64,000 nt of DNA from an uncultured Pelagibacteraceae bacterium (GTDB lineage: Bacteria; Pseudomonadota; Alphaproteobacteria; Pelagibacterales; Pelagibacteraceae): positions 43,922 to 107,921 of the forward strand of contig CACJLY010000005.1 of the NCBI GenBank assembly GCA_902594335.1, read 5' to 3'. The stretch's first letter is position 1; the number at the start of each line of letters is the position of its first letter. Under the pieces are notes generated by a model that saw nothing but the letters and a program-made list of their open reading frames with translations, had not been told where the DNA came from and searched no databases. Shown one piece after another: positions 18,914 to 28,240 of this stretch. The translations under genes were made by a program, and so were the position numbers.

Positions 18914-19620
18914 TAAACTAAAAGATCTTTTGCTCTATCTTTATCTAAATATCTAGCTTGTTTAATCTTTCCTTTTTCAGTTTCAATCAATAAAGGATTG
19001 CCAGTTGGTATTTCTAAGCTTGAAATCTTTTCATTATCTAAATTAAATAAATATTTACATAATGATCTAATCGAATTTCCATGGGCTGATACAATAATAT
19101 TTTTATTTAATTTTGGTTCAATATTTTTTTTGTAAAAAGGTATTACCCTTTCATAAGTATTTTTTAATGACTCTGTATCTGGAATTTTATCTTTGGGAAC
19201 ATTTTTATATATGTCAATATTCGCTGGATGATACGGGCTTGTTTTTTTTAAAGGCTCTGGTGGGTTATCCCAAGATCTTCTAAAAGTATGAATTTTTTCT
19301 TCTCCATAAAGTTTTTTCATTTCATCTTTATTTAAACCTGTTAAAGCTCCATAGTGCCTTTCATTTAGTTCCCAAGCATTAACAATATCCTGATCTTTAA
19401 CTCTCATTGTATTGAGTATTAAATTTAGTGTCTCAATCGATCTTGTCTGTAAAGATGTATAAAAATAAGATAATTCAAGGTTTAATTCCTTAATTAATTC
19501 TCCTGCCTTACAAGCTTCAAGTTTGCCCTTAGCAGCTAAACCCACATCAACCCAGCCAGTAAAACGGTTTTCTAAGTTCCATTCGCTTTGTCCGTGTCTA
19601 ACAAGTATTAAATTATTCAT
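18910..19620 (-). CDS. gpmA: 2,3-bisphosphoglycerate-dependent phosphoglycerate mutase
   Basis: Interconverts 3- and 2-phosphoglycerate in glycolysis/gluconeogenesis. The phosphohistidine motif LVRHGQSEWNLENRFTGWVD is at residues 6-25 (His9 phosphorylated), the family loop NERHYGALTGLNKDE follows, and the second histidine is in VSAHGNSIRSL. Length of 236 is normal for the dPGM type. It stands alone on the minus strand and converges on murU with a 4-nt stop-codon overlap. Confidence 0.95.
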   Translation of the reverse strand: MNNLILVRHGQSEWNLENRFTGWVDVGLAAKGKLEACKAGELIKELNLELSYFYTSLQTRSIETLNLILNTMRVKDQDIVNAWELNERHYGALTGLNKDEMKKLYGEEKIHTFRRSWDNPPEPLKKTSPYHPANIDIYKNVPKDKIPDTESLKNTYERVIPFYKKNIEPKLNKNIIVSAHGNSIRSLCKYLFNLDNEKISSLEIPTGNPLLIETEKGKIKQARYLDKDRAKDLLVY

Positions 19621-19684
19621 AAATTTAACACAAATATAAATTAAATTATATTGACATAAAGCTAAATCTTTTTAATTTGTTAAA

Positions 19685-19993
19685 ATGAGTTCATTTGAAG
19701 ATAGAAAAAAAAGTTTTGAAAAGAAATTTGCTCACGATCAAGAGCTACAATTCAAAGTTAGTGCTAGAAGAAATAAATATTTAGGAGAATGGGTATCTCA
19801 GATGCTAAATTTTAATCCAGATCAAGAAAAAGAATATATTCAATCAGTTATAAAAGCAGATTTTGCTGAAGCAGGTGATCAAGATGTTTTTAGAAAAATT
19901 AAAGAGGATTTAAAAGAAAAAAACGTTCCCGATGAAGATCTACGAAAAAAAATGGACGAATTAAATGAAAAAGCAAAAACTGATTTTAATTAG
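19685..19993 (+). CDS. F1-ATPase inhibitor zeta subunit (DUF1476)
   Basis: Small (102 residues), highly charged, helical protein of the alphaproteobacterial zeta family. In Paracoccus denitrificans the zeta subunit blocks ATP hydrolysis by the F1FO synthase through its N-terminal segment. The signature MSSFEDRKKSFEKKFAHDQE with FKVSARRNKYLGEWV is recognisable. ATP synthase genes are not in the window. Its 3' end overlaps the next gene by 29 nt. Confident family call; inhibition in this organism is inferred. Confidence 0.9.
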   Translation: MSSFEDRKKSFEKKFAHDQELQFKVSARRNKYLGEWVSQMLNFNPDQEKEYIQSVIKADFAEAGDQDVFRKIKEDLKEKNVPDEDLRKKMDELNEKAKTDFN

Positions 19994-20480
19994 TTTTTTT
20001 TTCTTAATATTTAATATCAATCACTTATTATCTTCAGAACAAAATTATTTATTAATTTCAGGTAAACCAAAAATTACAGATGGTGATACAATTAAGATTA
20101 ATAATAAAAAAATTCGCTTTGGTGGAATTGATGCTCCAGAAAGTTTTTTTTTTGGAAAAAAACAATCATGTGTTTTGAATAATGTTGAAATTCTATGTGG
20201 GAAGTTATCTAAAGATAAGCTCATTGAAAAAATCGGAAATCAAATCGTAAATTGTAAAATAGAAAAAAATAAAGATCAATACAACAGGCTAATTGGTGAA
20301 TGTTTTATAAAAAATGAAAGCCTATCAGTTTTTATGGTCAAGAATGGCTATGCATTTGATTATCCCAAATACTCAAACGGTAAATTTAGAAACCATCAGA
20401 TTTTTGCGAAAAAATTTTCCTTAGGTTTATGGCAAATGCAATTTGAATATCCTTGGATATGGAGAAAAAAAAATAGATAA
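19965..20480 (+). CDS. Secreted staphylococcal nuclease-like (thermonuclease) protein
   Basis: SNase-fold protein of 171 residues with an N-terminal signal peptide (residues 1-23, MKKQKLILISFFFLIFN then NHLLSS). The OB-fold core shows ITDGDTIKINNKKIRFGGI (catalytic Asp and first Arg), then DAPES, and DQYNRLIGECFIK (second Arg region). It probably acts in the periplasm on nucleic acids or serves only as a fold relative. The start lies 29 nt inside the zeta gene; the signal peptide begins there, so the overlap looks real. A lipoprotein gene follows after 2 nt. Confidence 0.82.
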   Translation: MKKQKLILISFFFLIFNINHLLSSEQNYLLISGKPKITDGDTIKINNKKIRFGGIDAPESFFFGKKQSCVLNNVEILCGKLSKDKLIEKIGNQIVNCKIEKNKDQYNRLIGECFIKNESLSVFMVKNGYAFDYPKYSNGKFRNHQIFAKKFSLGLWQMQFEYPWIWRKKNR

Positions 20481-20482
20481 TA

Positions 20483-21088
20483 ATGAAAATGATTCGAAAC
20501 AAAATAATATATTTATTTTTAATTCTTATTTTATTATCTGGTTGCTCTTCAATTCCTAAAAATACTGCAGACGGCTGTTCAATTTTTTCAGAAAGATATC
20601 TTTGGTACAAACATGCAAAAAAAACTGAACAAAAATGGGGGACGCCTATTAATTTGCAACTTGCTATAATTAAAATGGAATCTGATTTTGATTGGTTGGC
20701 AAAACCACCTAGAAAAAAATTATTTAAAGTTATTCCTTATAAAAGACCATCAAGTTCTTTTGGTTATTCTCAAGCAGTCAGAGGAACCTGGAAGCAATAC
20801 AAAGAAGAAACAGGAAACAAGTATGCTACTAGGACAAGATTTAAAGATAGTGTAGATTTTATTGGTTGGTACACAAACAAAACAGAAAAGATCCTAAAAA
20901 TCCCAAAAAATGACGCTTTTAAACAATATGTTGCTTATCATGAAGGCTGGGGAAATTACAAAAATTATAAAAAAAATCAAAAAATTATTCTTTTAGCAAA
21001 AAAAGTTGAAAATCAATCTAAGAAATACAAAATACAGCTTAATAATTGTCGAAAATCACTTACTACAAAAAAATATATAATATTTTAG
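20483..21088 (+). CDS. Lipoprotein with lytic transglycosylase (SLT)-like domain
   Basis: 201 residues with a lipoprotein signal: hydrophobic stretch then LILLSGCSS, lipidated Cys at about 21. The mature part reads like a divergent SLT/lysozyme-fold domain: LQLAIIKMESDFDW (candidate catalytic Glu), SSFGYSQAVRGTWKQYKEET (GYSQ-type motif), and AYHEGWGNY (the AYNAG-like segment). It would cleave peptidoglycan at the outer-membrane face. Shares stop-codon bases with the convergent RND gene. Predicted from motifs, not overall similarity. Confidence 0.75.
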   Translation: MKMIRNKIIYLFLILILLSGCSSIPKNTADGCSIFSERYLWYKHAKKTEQKWGTPINLQLAIIKMESDFDWLAKPPRKKLFKVIPYKRPSSSFGYSQAVRGTWKQYKEETGNKYATRTRFKDSVDFIGWYTNKTEKILKIPKNDAFKQYVAYHEGWGNYKNYKKNQKIILLAKKVENQSKKYKIQLNNCRKSLTTKKYIIF

Positions 21089-24000
21089 TTTAATTGTTTC
21101 TTAAGTTCTATATCAACTGCATCAATTCTCTTCGTATTTTTGGCTAAAGTTAAATACATCGTCGGTGTCACATATAAAGTGAAGAAGGTAGAAATTATCA
21201 TTCCACCAAGTATAGTTGCACCTACAGCAAGTCGCGAACCTTCTCCAGCGCCTGGACCAATATTTCCAATAACTAAAGGCAACATCGCAATCATTGTGCT
21301 TAAAGATGTCATTATAATTGGTCTAAATCTTAAACTACAGGCTTCTTTTACGGCTTTTTCAATTTCTTTACCTTTAGTTCTCAATTGATTTGCGTAATCA
21401 ACTATAAGAATACTATTTTTTGTTGAAATACCAATGAGTATTACTAAGGCTATTTGTGAAAATATATTTATTGATGAATTTAAGAATAGTATAAAAATTA
21501 ATCCTCCAAACACTGCAAGTGGAACAGTTAATATAATTATAAATGGGTGGATAAACGAATTAAAAGTAGCCGACATTACTAGATAAGCAGTCAATAACGC
21601 TAAAGCAAATATAATATAAAGCTCATTACTAGTTTCTTTTAATTCTTCAGACTTACCTTTCCAAGTAATTTGTTTATCCGGAGCAACATTGGTCATCGTT
21701 TCCTCTAAATACTTAATCGCTTCAGCTAAAGTATAACCTTCACTTATATTAGCTGATATTGTTACAGCACGTTGTCTATTATATCTTGATAACTTACTAG
21801 CAGTTCCTTTTTCTTTAAACTCAACAAGATTAGAGAGTGAAACTAAATTACCAGTTTTTTCAGATCGAACAAATATTTTACTCAAACTTTCTTTATTTTT
21901 TCTATCTTCTAAATATTGTTGTAAAATGATTGGGTATTCTTTTCCAAGTTTATTAAATTTTGTAACCGTTTTACCTCCATACAAAGTTTCTAAAGTTTGA
22001 CCAATTGCTTCAGTTGATATCCCTAGGTCTTTTGCTTTATTTTTATTAATTTTTATGTTTACTTCAGGTTTATTTCTGGTGTAGTCAGACTCAAGTCTTG
22101 ATAAATTTCTGTTCTTTCTTAACATTCTAATAACTTGAGACTGTATTTGTTCCAGCTCTTCATAAGTATTTCCGTAAATAACCATTTGAACAGGCTTATT
22201 GTAACTAGAAACTCTTATGGACTGAGGAGAAATTGGAAAAGCTAGTGTTTGAGGTACTGTAACTATTTTTCCAATTGCTTGTCTCATTATTGTTTGAGAA
22301 TTCTGTTTTCTATTTTTCCAATTGTCTAAAAGTGAAATTATTAAGAAACTATTTTCAGAGCCAAAACCTGGAACTATCATTAAAAATCTATTGTACGGAC
22401 TATTATCGCCATCAAGCAAAGGAATAAGTCTTTTTTCAACATCCTCCGCCCTTTTTTGAGTATACTGGAATGAACTTCCCTCATCAGTAAATCCTATAAC
22501 TAAGTAAACTCCACGATCTTCTAATGGTAACAATTCTTTTTTTGTGTAGTTATACAAAGCCCCAGAGGCAACTATGATAAAAATTATGAACGTTATTATT
22601 GTTTTCTTCTTATTCATCCAAAATCCTAATGTCTCAGTGTAAAATTTTAAAAAGCCTTGAAAAAATTTATCAAATCCTCTTGTTAAGAAATTAGACTTTT
22701 TCTTTTTATCAAGAAATTTACTACCTAGCATTGGTGAAAGAGTTAGAGCAACGAATGAAGACACTACTATTGCAAATGACAGTGCTATTGCAGTTTCTTT
22801 AAATAAAGTTCCAGCAATACCTTCAATGAAAATTAAAGGCAAAAATACTGCAACCAAAATAAGAGTTGTTGCAATAATTGCAAATGTAATTTGTTTTGAG
22901 CCTTTATATGCTGCCACCAGCGGTGTCTCACCATTTTCAATTCTTCTATATATCGCATCGGTCATGATGACTGAGTCATCAGTAATAATTCCAATTGCTA
23001 ATATAAAACTTAATAAGACAAATATATTAATAGATAAATCAAAAATATATAAACCTAGGAATGTAGCAATTAGACTTACAGGTAAAGCTATTGCAGGAAC
23101 AATAACTGCTTTTAAATTTCCTAAAAATAAATAAATTATAATTACAACAAGTATAAAAGCTATAGCTAAAGTTTTATAAACCTCATTTATTGCTTCGCCA
23201 ATATAAGTAGCTCTATTAAAAGCTATTTCCAAATTTAAGTCGCCAGGTAAAGTTTTTCTAATTTCTTTGATTTTTTTTTCAACATCTTTTGATAATTCAA
23301 CAGTTGAAGCCCCACTTCTTGCATAAATTCCTATACCCATGGTTTTTAAATTTAATGCTCCTTTACTTTGAGCTCTAAATAAAACTTTCTCTGTGACAGG
23401 GCCTAATTCTAAATTTGCGATATCAGATAATCTTACTATATTATCCTGAGCTTTCTTAATTGGGAGCCCCTTAAGTTTTTCTAAGTCATTGTATGATTTA
23501 TCAATATTGATCGTTAAATCTATATTTTCAGCTTCAAGTGTACCTGCAGGTAATCGAATATTTTCATTTCTTAATGATCTTTCTACTTCTTGAATAGTTA
23601 AATTATTTGCAGCTAATTTTATTGGATCTATCCATACTCTTATACTCTGTTCCCTAAGGCCACCTGTTCTTATTCGGCCAACATTTTTAATGCTAGAAAA
23701 CTGATCAACTAAATATCGCTCTGCATAATCTCCAAGCTCAAGATCGCTCCAGGTTTCTGATGATAAAGCAAGCCACATTGTAGTTGTAAAACCCGCAGAT
23801 TGTTTAAGTATTCTAGGAGCCTCAGACTCCGCTGGCAATCTTCCGACAATTCTTGCAACTCTCTCCCTTACGTCGTTTGCAGCATTATCAAGGTCAATAT
23901 CAGTATCAAATTCGATATTTATAGTACTTTTCCCATTTTCTGATTTAGCGTCTATATTTTTAATTCCCTCTGCACCACCTATAACTTCCTCTATTACTTG

Positions 24001-24195
24001 TGTTACCTCTTCATCAACAATAGGAGCTGACGCTGAGGCATATTCCACTTGAACTTGAACCACAGGGGGTTGCAGACCAGATGGGAGTTCTCTCACTGGT
24101 AACTTCGAAAAAACAAAAGTTCCGAAGACGACCAATATCAAGGATAGTACCCATGACAATGCAGGTCTTCTAATACTAACATCAGTTAAATACAT
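21085..24195 (-). CDS. RND-family efflux pump, inner-membrane transporter
   Basis: AcrB/MexF-type proton-driven exporter of 1036 residues, the usual length. The N-terminus (LTDVSIRRPALSWVLSLILV) is the first transmembrane helix. Two large periplasmic loops separate two six-helix bundles. TM4 carries the proton-relay LAIGIITDDSVIMTDAIYRR (paired Asp), and TM10-11 has LIGISTKNSILIVDYANQLR. The substrate cannot be read from sequence. It follows its periplasmic adaptor by 4 nt; the outer-membrane channel is encoded elsewhere. Confidence 0.93.
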   Translation of the reverse strand: MYLTDVSIRRPALSWVLSLILVVFGTFVFSKLPVRELPSGLQPPVVQVQVEYASASAPIVDEEVTQVIEEVIGGAEGIKNIDAKSENGKSTINIEFDTDIDLDNAANDVRERVARIVGRLPAESEAPRILKQSAGFTTTMWLALSSETWSDLELGDYAERYLVDQFSSIKNVGRIRTGGLREQSIRVWIDPIKLAANNLTIQEVERSLRNENIRLPAGTLEAENIDLTINIDKSYNDLEKLKGLPIKKAQDNIVRLSDIANLELGPVTEKVLFRAQSKGALNLKTMGIGIYARSGASTVELSKDVEKKIKEIRKTLPGDLNLEIAFNRATYIGEAINEVYKTLAIAFILVVIIIYLFLGNLKAVIVPAIALPVSLIATFLGLYIFDLSINIFVLLSFILAIGIITDDSVIMTDAIYRRIENGETPLVAAYKGSKQITFAIIATTLILVAVFLPLIFIEGIAGTLFKETAIALSFAIVVSSFVALTLSPMLGSKFLDKKKKSNFLTRGFDKFFQGFLKFYTETLGFWMNKKKTIITFIIFIIVASGALYNYTKKELLPLEDRGVYLVIGFTDEGSSFQYTQKRAEDVEKRLIPLLDGDNSPYNRFLMIVPGFGSENSFLIISLLDNWKNRKQNSQTIMRQAIGKIVTVPQTLAFPISPQSIRVSSYNKPVQMVIYGNTYEELEQIQSQVIRMLRKNRNLSRLESDYTRNKPEVNIKINKNKAKDLGISTEAIGQTLETLYGGKTVTKFNKLGKEYPIILQQYLEDRKNKESLSKIFVRSEKTGNLVSLSNLVEFKEKGTASKLSRYNRQRAVTISANISEGYTLAEAIKYLEETMTNVAPDKQITWKGKSEELKETSNELYIIFALALLTAYLVMSATFNSFIHPFIIILTVPLAVFGGLIFILFLNSSINIFSQIALVILIGISTKNSILIVDYANQLRTKGKEIEKAVKEACSLRFRPIIMTSLSTMIAMLPLVIGNIGPGAGEGSRLAVGATILGGMIISTFFTLYVTPTMYLTLAKNTKRIDAVDIELKKQLN

Positions 24196-24199
24196 TTAA

Positions 24200-25120
24200 T
24201 TATTTACTTTTATCTTCTTTTTTTCCCCAACTAGACTTACTTTTTTTTTCACCATCTTTAATGGGTTTAATTTTTCCATTGGGTCTTACTTTTTTTAATC
24301 CTTCAGCAACAACTATGTCACCTTCGTTTAAACCAGACTCTACTTCAAGATAACCTTTGTTTCTGTTACCAACTTTAACTTCAATTCTGTTAGTTACATT
24401 CTCATTGTCTACTTTATAAATATAAAACTTGTTACCTTCTAAGATTACACTTGTATCTGGTATTCCTAACGAAACTCTCTCATTATATTTTATTGTGACT
24501 TCCATTAAAGCACCAGGTAAAATCTCAGAATTTGAATTTTGCATTTTAACTCTTAGTCTTAAAGATCTGTTGCTAACATCAATTTTGCTAGCTAAAGAGT
24601 CTACTATTCCGTTATAAGTTTTATCTTTATTACCAGAAAATTTTACATCAACACCAAGTCCTTTTTTTACGAACGGTGCGAATACCTCTGGAACATCAAC
24701 ATCAATAAATAAAGAAGACGCGTCCTCGATATCAATTACAACAGAACTTTCTGAAACATTAATATCATCAGAAAAGTTTCTTTTACCAATTACTCCATCG
24801 AAAGGTGCTACTATAGTTCTATTTTTTAATTTTGCGATAACATCACCAGACCTAACTTTGGTATTATATTTGATTTCTTCTAGAATTTCGTATTTTTCAA
24901 TATTGTATGATTGTGTTTTAATTGGAACAGCTGTTCCAAAGGTTTCAATGATATTTTGAAATTTTCTTTGCTCAACTGTTTTAACTATAATACCTGGTGG
25001 TGGTCTTTTGCTAAATTTTTTTTTAAAATGGTTTCCAATCATTGTCCTAGCAATGATCACACCTGCAATAATTAGAAAAAAAATTATTATTATTGATGTT
25101 ATTTTAGTAGATCTTTTCAT
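24200..25120 (-). CDS. RND efflux pump periplasmic adaptor (membrane fusion protein)
   Basis: 306 residues with an N-terminal membrane anchor (IIIIFFLIIAGVIIA). Lipoyl/barrel-sandwich halves are at about 60-105 (VRSGDVIAKLKNRTIVAPFD, the usual APFDGVIG motif) without a long hairpin insertion, so this is a short adaptor. A beta-barrel and membrane-proximal domain follow, then a Lys/Ser-rich tail. It links the RND transporter encoded 4 nt downstream to an outer-membrane channel. The sulfurtransferase gene upstream is only 2 nt away, so all may be one operon. Confidence 0.9.
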   Translation of the reverse strand: MKRSTKITSIIIIFFLIIAGVIIARTMIGNHFKKKFSKRPPPGIIVKTVEQRKFQNIIETFGTAVPIKTQSYNIEKYEILEEIKYNTKVRSGDVIAKLKNRTIVAPFDGVIGKRNFSDDINVSESSVVIDIEDASSLFIDVDVPEVFAPFVKKGLGVDVKFSGNKDKTYNGIVDSLASKIDVSNRSLRLRVKMQNSNSEILPGALMEVTIKYNERVSLGIPDTSVILEGNKFYIYKVDNENVTNRIEVKVGNRNKGYLEVESGLNEGDIVVAEGLKKVRPNGKIKPIKDGEKKSKSSWGKKEDKSK

Positions 25121-25122
25121 TA

Positions 25123-25938
25123 TTATATTCTTCCATATTCAGCCCATGAACCATCATAAACTGTAGGAGAATATGTATTATTTACTAGGGAATATGCAAG
25201 ACTTAAAACACATGCTGTTATACCTGATCCACATGAAAAAACTCTTTTATCGTCATTTAAATCAATAATTTCGCTGAACTTTTTTGAAATCTCACTTACA
25301 CTTTTAAAAGTATTGTCTGAGCTATTTATAATTTCTTTAAATGGAAGACATACAGAGTTTGGAATAGATCCACTTCTCACATTCTTCCTGGGATCTGGAA
25401 CACTTCCATTAAATCTTTCCTTACTTCTAGCATCGATTATTGTAAAAATTTTTTTTTCAATGTTTTCATTTATTTCAAGAATATTTTTTACCAGAGACTT
25501 ATTTTCTGTTGCTCTGTAGGTTGACTTATTTAAAATTGTCTTTTCATTTGTTGTTTTCCTATTTTCAATTAACCATTTTTTTAAACCACCATCTAAAACA
25601 CTTACTAGGTGTTTATCATGACCAAAATAAATAAAATTGTACCAACCTCTACATGAACTTAGAACATCAGAGCTATCATAAATTACAATTCTATCGGTAT
25701 TTGATATGCCCATTGAAGATATGATCTCTTCCCATTTCCCTTTTGCAGGAAGCATGTGAGGTAAATCTGTATCTTGATCTGAATTCTTGTCTAAGTCAAA
25801 AAAAATTGCACCAGGAATATGATTTTTAGAGTACTCCTCTTTAGGATTTCTATCAATTCCTGGCATATGCCATGAGCAGTCAATTATTTTGACATTACTT
25901 AAATTATTTTCTAACCAATCTGATGTAACAAGTGACAT
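25123..25938 (-). CDS. sseA: Thiosulfate/3-mercaptopyruvate sulfurtransferase
   Basis: Two-domain rhodanese of 271 residues. The N-terminal domain has CSWHMPGIDRNPKEEYSKNH and IPGAIFFDLD. The C-terminal active loop VFSCGSGITACVLSLA has the catalytic Cys (about 236) in CGSGxTA, which favours 3-mercaptopyruvate over thiosulfate (thiosulfate enzymes usually have CRxGxT/R). It would supply sulfane sulfur in the cytoplasm. The gene sits 1 nt after msrA and 2 nt before the RND adaptor gene. Confidence 0.92.
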   Translation of the reverse strand: MSLVTSDWLENNLSNVKIIDCSWHMPGIDRNPKEEYSKNHIPGAIFFDLDKNSDQDTDLPHMLPAKGKWEEIISSMGISNTDRIVIYDSSDVLSSCRGWYNFIYFGHDKHLVSVLDGGLKKWLIENRKTTNEKTILNKSTYRATENKSLVKNILEINENIEKKIFTIIDARSKERFNGSVPDPRKNVRSGSIPNSVCLPFKEIINSSDNTFKSVSEISKKFSEIIDLNDDKRVFSCGSGITACVLSLAYSLVNNTYSPTVYDGSWAEYGRI

Positions 25939-25939
25939 T

Positions 25940-26383
25940 CTATCTTTTTTCTAGATACTTCTGATGATACTCTTCAGCAGTGCAGTAATTTTTCAACTCA
26001 GATAGCTTAGTTACAACTTTTCCAGATAACTTTAAATTTTCTTCGTCTATTACTTTTTGAGCAATATTTTTTTGTTCTTCATTAAGGTAGAAGATCTCGC
26101 TTCTATATTGTGTTCCAAAATCAGGACCTTGAGAGTTTAGTGTAGTTGGATCATGAAATTCAAAAAATCTCTTAATTATTTGCTCGAATGTAATAACTTT
26201 AGGATCAAATTCTAATTTTACAGCTTCCGCATGATTAGTTGTTCCTGCACAAACTTCTCTATAGTTTGTATTAGGACTGTTTCCTCCACAATATCCAACC
26301 TCTGTTCTGTAGATGCCATCTAATTGTCCATATTTTTTTTCTGGACCCCAGAAACATCCCAAAGCTAAAACTGCTATTTCCAT
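25940..26383 (-). CDS. msrA: Peptide methionine sulfoxide reductase MsrA
   Basis: Repairs Met-S-sulfoxide residues. The catalytic motif GCFWGPEKKY places the active Cys at residue 10; EVGYCGG and YHQKYLEK near the end complete the family pattern. At 147 residues it lacks the N-terminal extension of E. coli MsrA (about 210) and is a minimal form. A resolving cysteine may be that in LKNYCTAEEYHQKYL. It is first in a run with sseA and the RND genes; an AT-rich divergent promoter region (26384-26417, with TATAAT-like boxes) separates it from the DMT transporter. Confidence 0.95.
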   Translation of the reverse strand: MEIAVLALGCFWGPEKKYGQLDGIYRTEVGYCGGNSPNTNYREVCAGTTNHAEAVKLEFDPKVITFEQIIKRFFEFHDPTTLNSQGPDFGTQYRSEIFYLNEEQKNIAQKVIDEENLKLSGKVVTKLSELKNYCTAEEYHQKYLEKR

Positions 26384-26417
26384 AGATTAATGTTATAATA
26401 ATAATATAATCTAATCC

Positions 26418-27299
26418 ATGTTATCTAGAAATCAATTAGGCTTTTTGTACATGTTTCTGTCTGTGTGTGCATTTTCAATGATGGATGTACTTGTTAAGTG
26501 GTCTGAGAATTATCCTGTTGGTGAAGTTCTTTTTTTTAGAGGAATTTGTGGACTAATACCTATATTTTTTTTAATTCCAAAAGAAAACTACACAAATTTT
26601 TATAAAACAGATCGACCTAAATTACATTTCTTTAGATGTGCCGCAGGATTAATGGCAATAGTATCAGTATTTATTGCACTAAGAAATTTACCTTTGGCAA
26701 CGGTTGTGGGTATCTCATTTGCTGCACCAATTTTTGCAACAATTTTATCAATTTATTTTTTGTCAGAAAAAATTGGTAAATATCGTTGGTTAGCAGTTTT
26801 GATTGGTTTTATTGGTGTAATAATTATTACACAACCAGGTATTTCAAATTTAAATTTTTATTATATTTACCCAATAATTTTTTGTTTAGGAATGTCATAT
26901 GTTGCAATTGCTATCAGGCAGTTATCTACATCTGAACCAGTTTGGCTTATTTCTTTATATTTCTCAGTAGCAATATCTATTTTAGGTTTGTTTACAATTC
27001 CATATGGATGGGTAATGCCTACATTAATAGATTTTATTCTTTTGTGTATGATTGGTTTGCTTGGAGGTATTGCTAATTTACTACTTGGACAATCTTATAA
27101 ACTTTCAGAAGTTTCTTTAGTTACTCCACTTAAGTATTTGAGCTTAGTATTTGCAATTGTATTTGGTTATTTTATTTGGAATGAAATACCATCTTATAAA
27201 ACTTTATTGGGTTCATTACTTGTAGTGTTATCTTCATTAATTATATTTAGAAGAGAAATTTATTTGAAAAAACCAAACTTAATTTTTAAAAATGAGTAA
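26418..27299 (+). CDS. EamA/DMT-family membrane transporter
   Basis: Drug/metabolite transporter superfamily protein, 293 residues, ten predicted transmembrane helices in two EamA repeats. The first repeat begins GFLYMFLSVCAFSMMDVLVK and the second includes YPIIFCLGMSYVAIAIRQLS. The gene is close to S-adenosylmethionine/metabolite-type DMT carriers common in marine alphaproteobacteria, but the substrate cannot be assigned. It overlaps the glycosylase gene by 8 nt. Confidence 0.9.
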   Translation: MLSRNQLGFLYMFLSVCAFSMMDVLVKWSENYPVGEVLFFRGICGLIPIFFLIPKENYTNFYKTDRPKLHFFRCAAGLMAIVSVFIALRNLPLATVVGISFAAPIFATILSIYFLSEKIGKYRWLAVLIGFIGVIIITQPGISNLNFYYIYPIIFCLGMSYVAIAIRQLSTSEPVWLISLYFSVAISILGLFTIPYGWVMPTLIDFILLCMIGLLGGIANLLLGQSYKLSEVSLVTPLKYLSLVFAIVFGYFIWNEIPSYKTLLGSLLVVLSSLIIFRREIYLKKPNLIFKNE

Positions 27300-27915
27300 A
27301 CCCCCGATTTATTGGTCAAAGGCAGTAAAATATCTTTCTAAGGATAAGATTATGAAGAAACTTATTTCTAAATATAAAGATAAAACCTTAACAACAAGAA
27401 AAGATATTTTTTTATCACTATGTAAAAGTATAATAGGACAACAGATAAGTGTCGCTGCAGCAAATTCTGTATTTTTAAAGTTTAAAAAAGAATGTAGAGG
27501 AAAGATAAATCCAAAAGTAGTTAATGCTATTACCCCAATTCGGTTGAAAAAATGTGGTTTAAGCAGACAAAAAGTCAGAGGAATTAAAGAGTTGGCAAAT
27601 AAATTTGTAAATAAAACATTTAATCCAAGAGTTATAAAAAAAATGGGAGACGAGGAGGCAATTCTTTATTTATCTGAGTTAAGACAAATAGGTAGATGGT
27701 CTGCAGAAATGATATTACTATTTACTTACAATAGATCTAACATATGGCCTGTTCAAGATATTGGTTTACTTAGAGCTATTTCAAACAATTATAGGAAAAG
27801 CTATTTACCACCGATGAGCTATGTAAATCGATTGAAAAAGAGATTTTCTCCATATTGTTCCGTAGCTACTTGGTATTTATGGCGTTCCATTGACGATGAG
27901 CCTATACAATATTAA
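27292..27915 (+). CDS. DNA-3-methyladenine glycosylase II-like (HhH-GPD, AlkA family)
   Basis: Base-excision glycosylase of 207 residues. The helix-hairpin-helix LSELRQIGRWSAEMILLFTY (128-147) is followed by NIWPVQDIGLLRAI, with Asp156 in the catalytic position of AlkA. It lacks the N-terminal AlkA-specific domain, resembling yeast MAG and short bacterial forms. It would remove alkylated purines. The gene overlaps the transporter by 8 nt and shares a 4-nt interlocked stop with the convergent DUF1330 gene. Confidence 0.88.
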   Translation: MSKPPIYWSKAVKYLSKDKIMKKLISKYKDKTLTTRKDIFLSLCKSIIGQQISVAAANSVFLKFKKECRGKINPKVVNAITPIRLKKCGLSRQKVRGIKELANKFVNKTFNPRVIKKMGDEEAILYLSELRQIGRWSAEMILLFTYNRSNIWPVQDIGLLRAISNNYRKSYLPPMSYVNRLKKRFSPYCSVATWYLWRSIDDEPIQY

Positions 27916-28199
27916 GTGCCTTCAACTATCTGATGATGTCTTACAGCATGGCCCTTAATAACGTCTATTGCTTCCTGATATTCAGGGGAATCATAAAATT
28001 CTATTGCTGTGTTGTAATCTGAAAATTCAACTACAGTTGTTCTAGGAGAGTTTATCCCCTCATTTGTTCTATTTTTTCCACCTCTAATTATAAATATCCC
28101 TGAGTATTTATCTGCAGCAATTTTGGCTTTTAGTGCATATTCCTTTAATTTTTCCTCACTATTAATTTTTTCCCACACACAAACTACATAACCTTTCAT
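27912..28199 (-). CDS. DUF1330 family protein (first of a tandem pair)
   Basis: 95 residues with the ferredoxin-like alpha/beta-barrel fold of DUF1330. Recognisable points are AAKIAADKYSGIFIIRGGK, then TTVVEFSDYNTAIEFYDSPEYQEAI. No catalytic function is established for the family. It lies 41 nt downstream of a second DUF1330 gene in the same orientation; the two share pattern but have clearly diverged, so this is an old duplication. Such small barrels often dimerise. Confidence 0.85.
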   Translation of the reverse strand: MKGYVVCVWEKINSEEKLKEYALKAKIAADKYSGIFIIRGGKNRTNEGINSPRTTVVEFSDYNTAIEFYDSPEYQEAIDVIKGHAVRHHQIVEGT

Positions 28200-28240
28200 A
28201 ATTCTCCTTTACACCCATTGTATATTGTAATTTTTATTTA

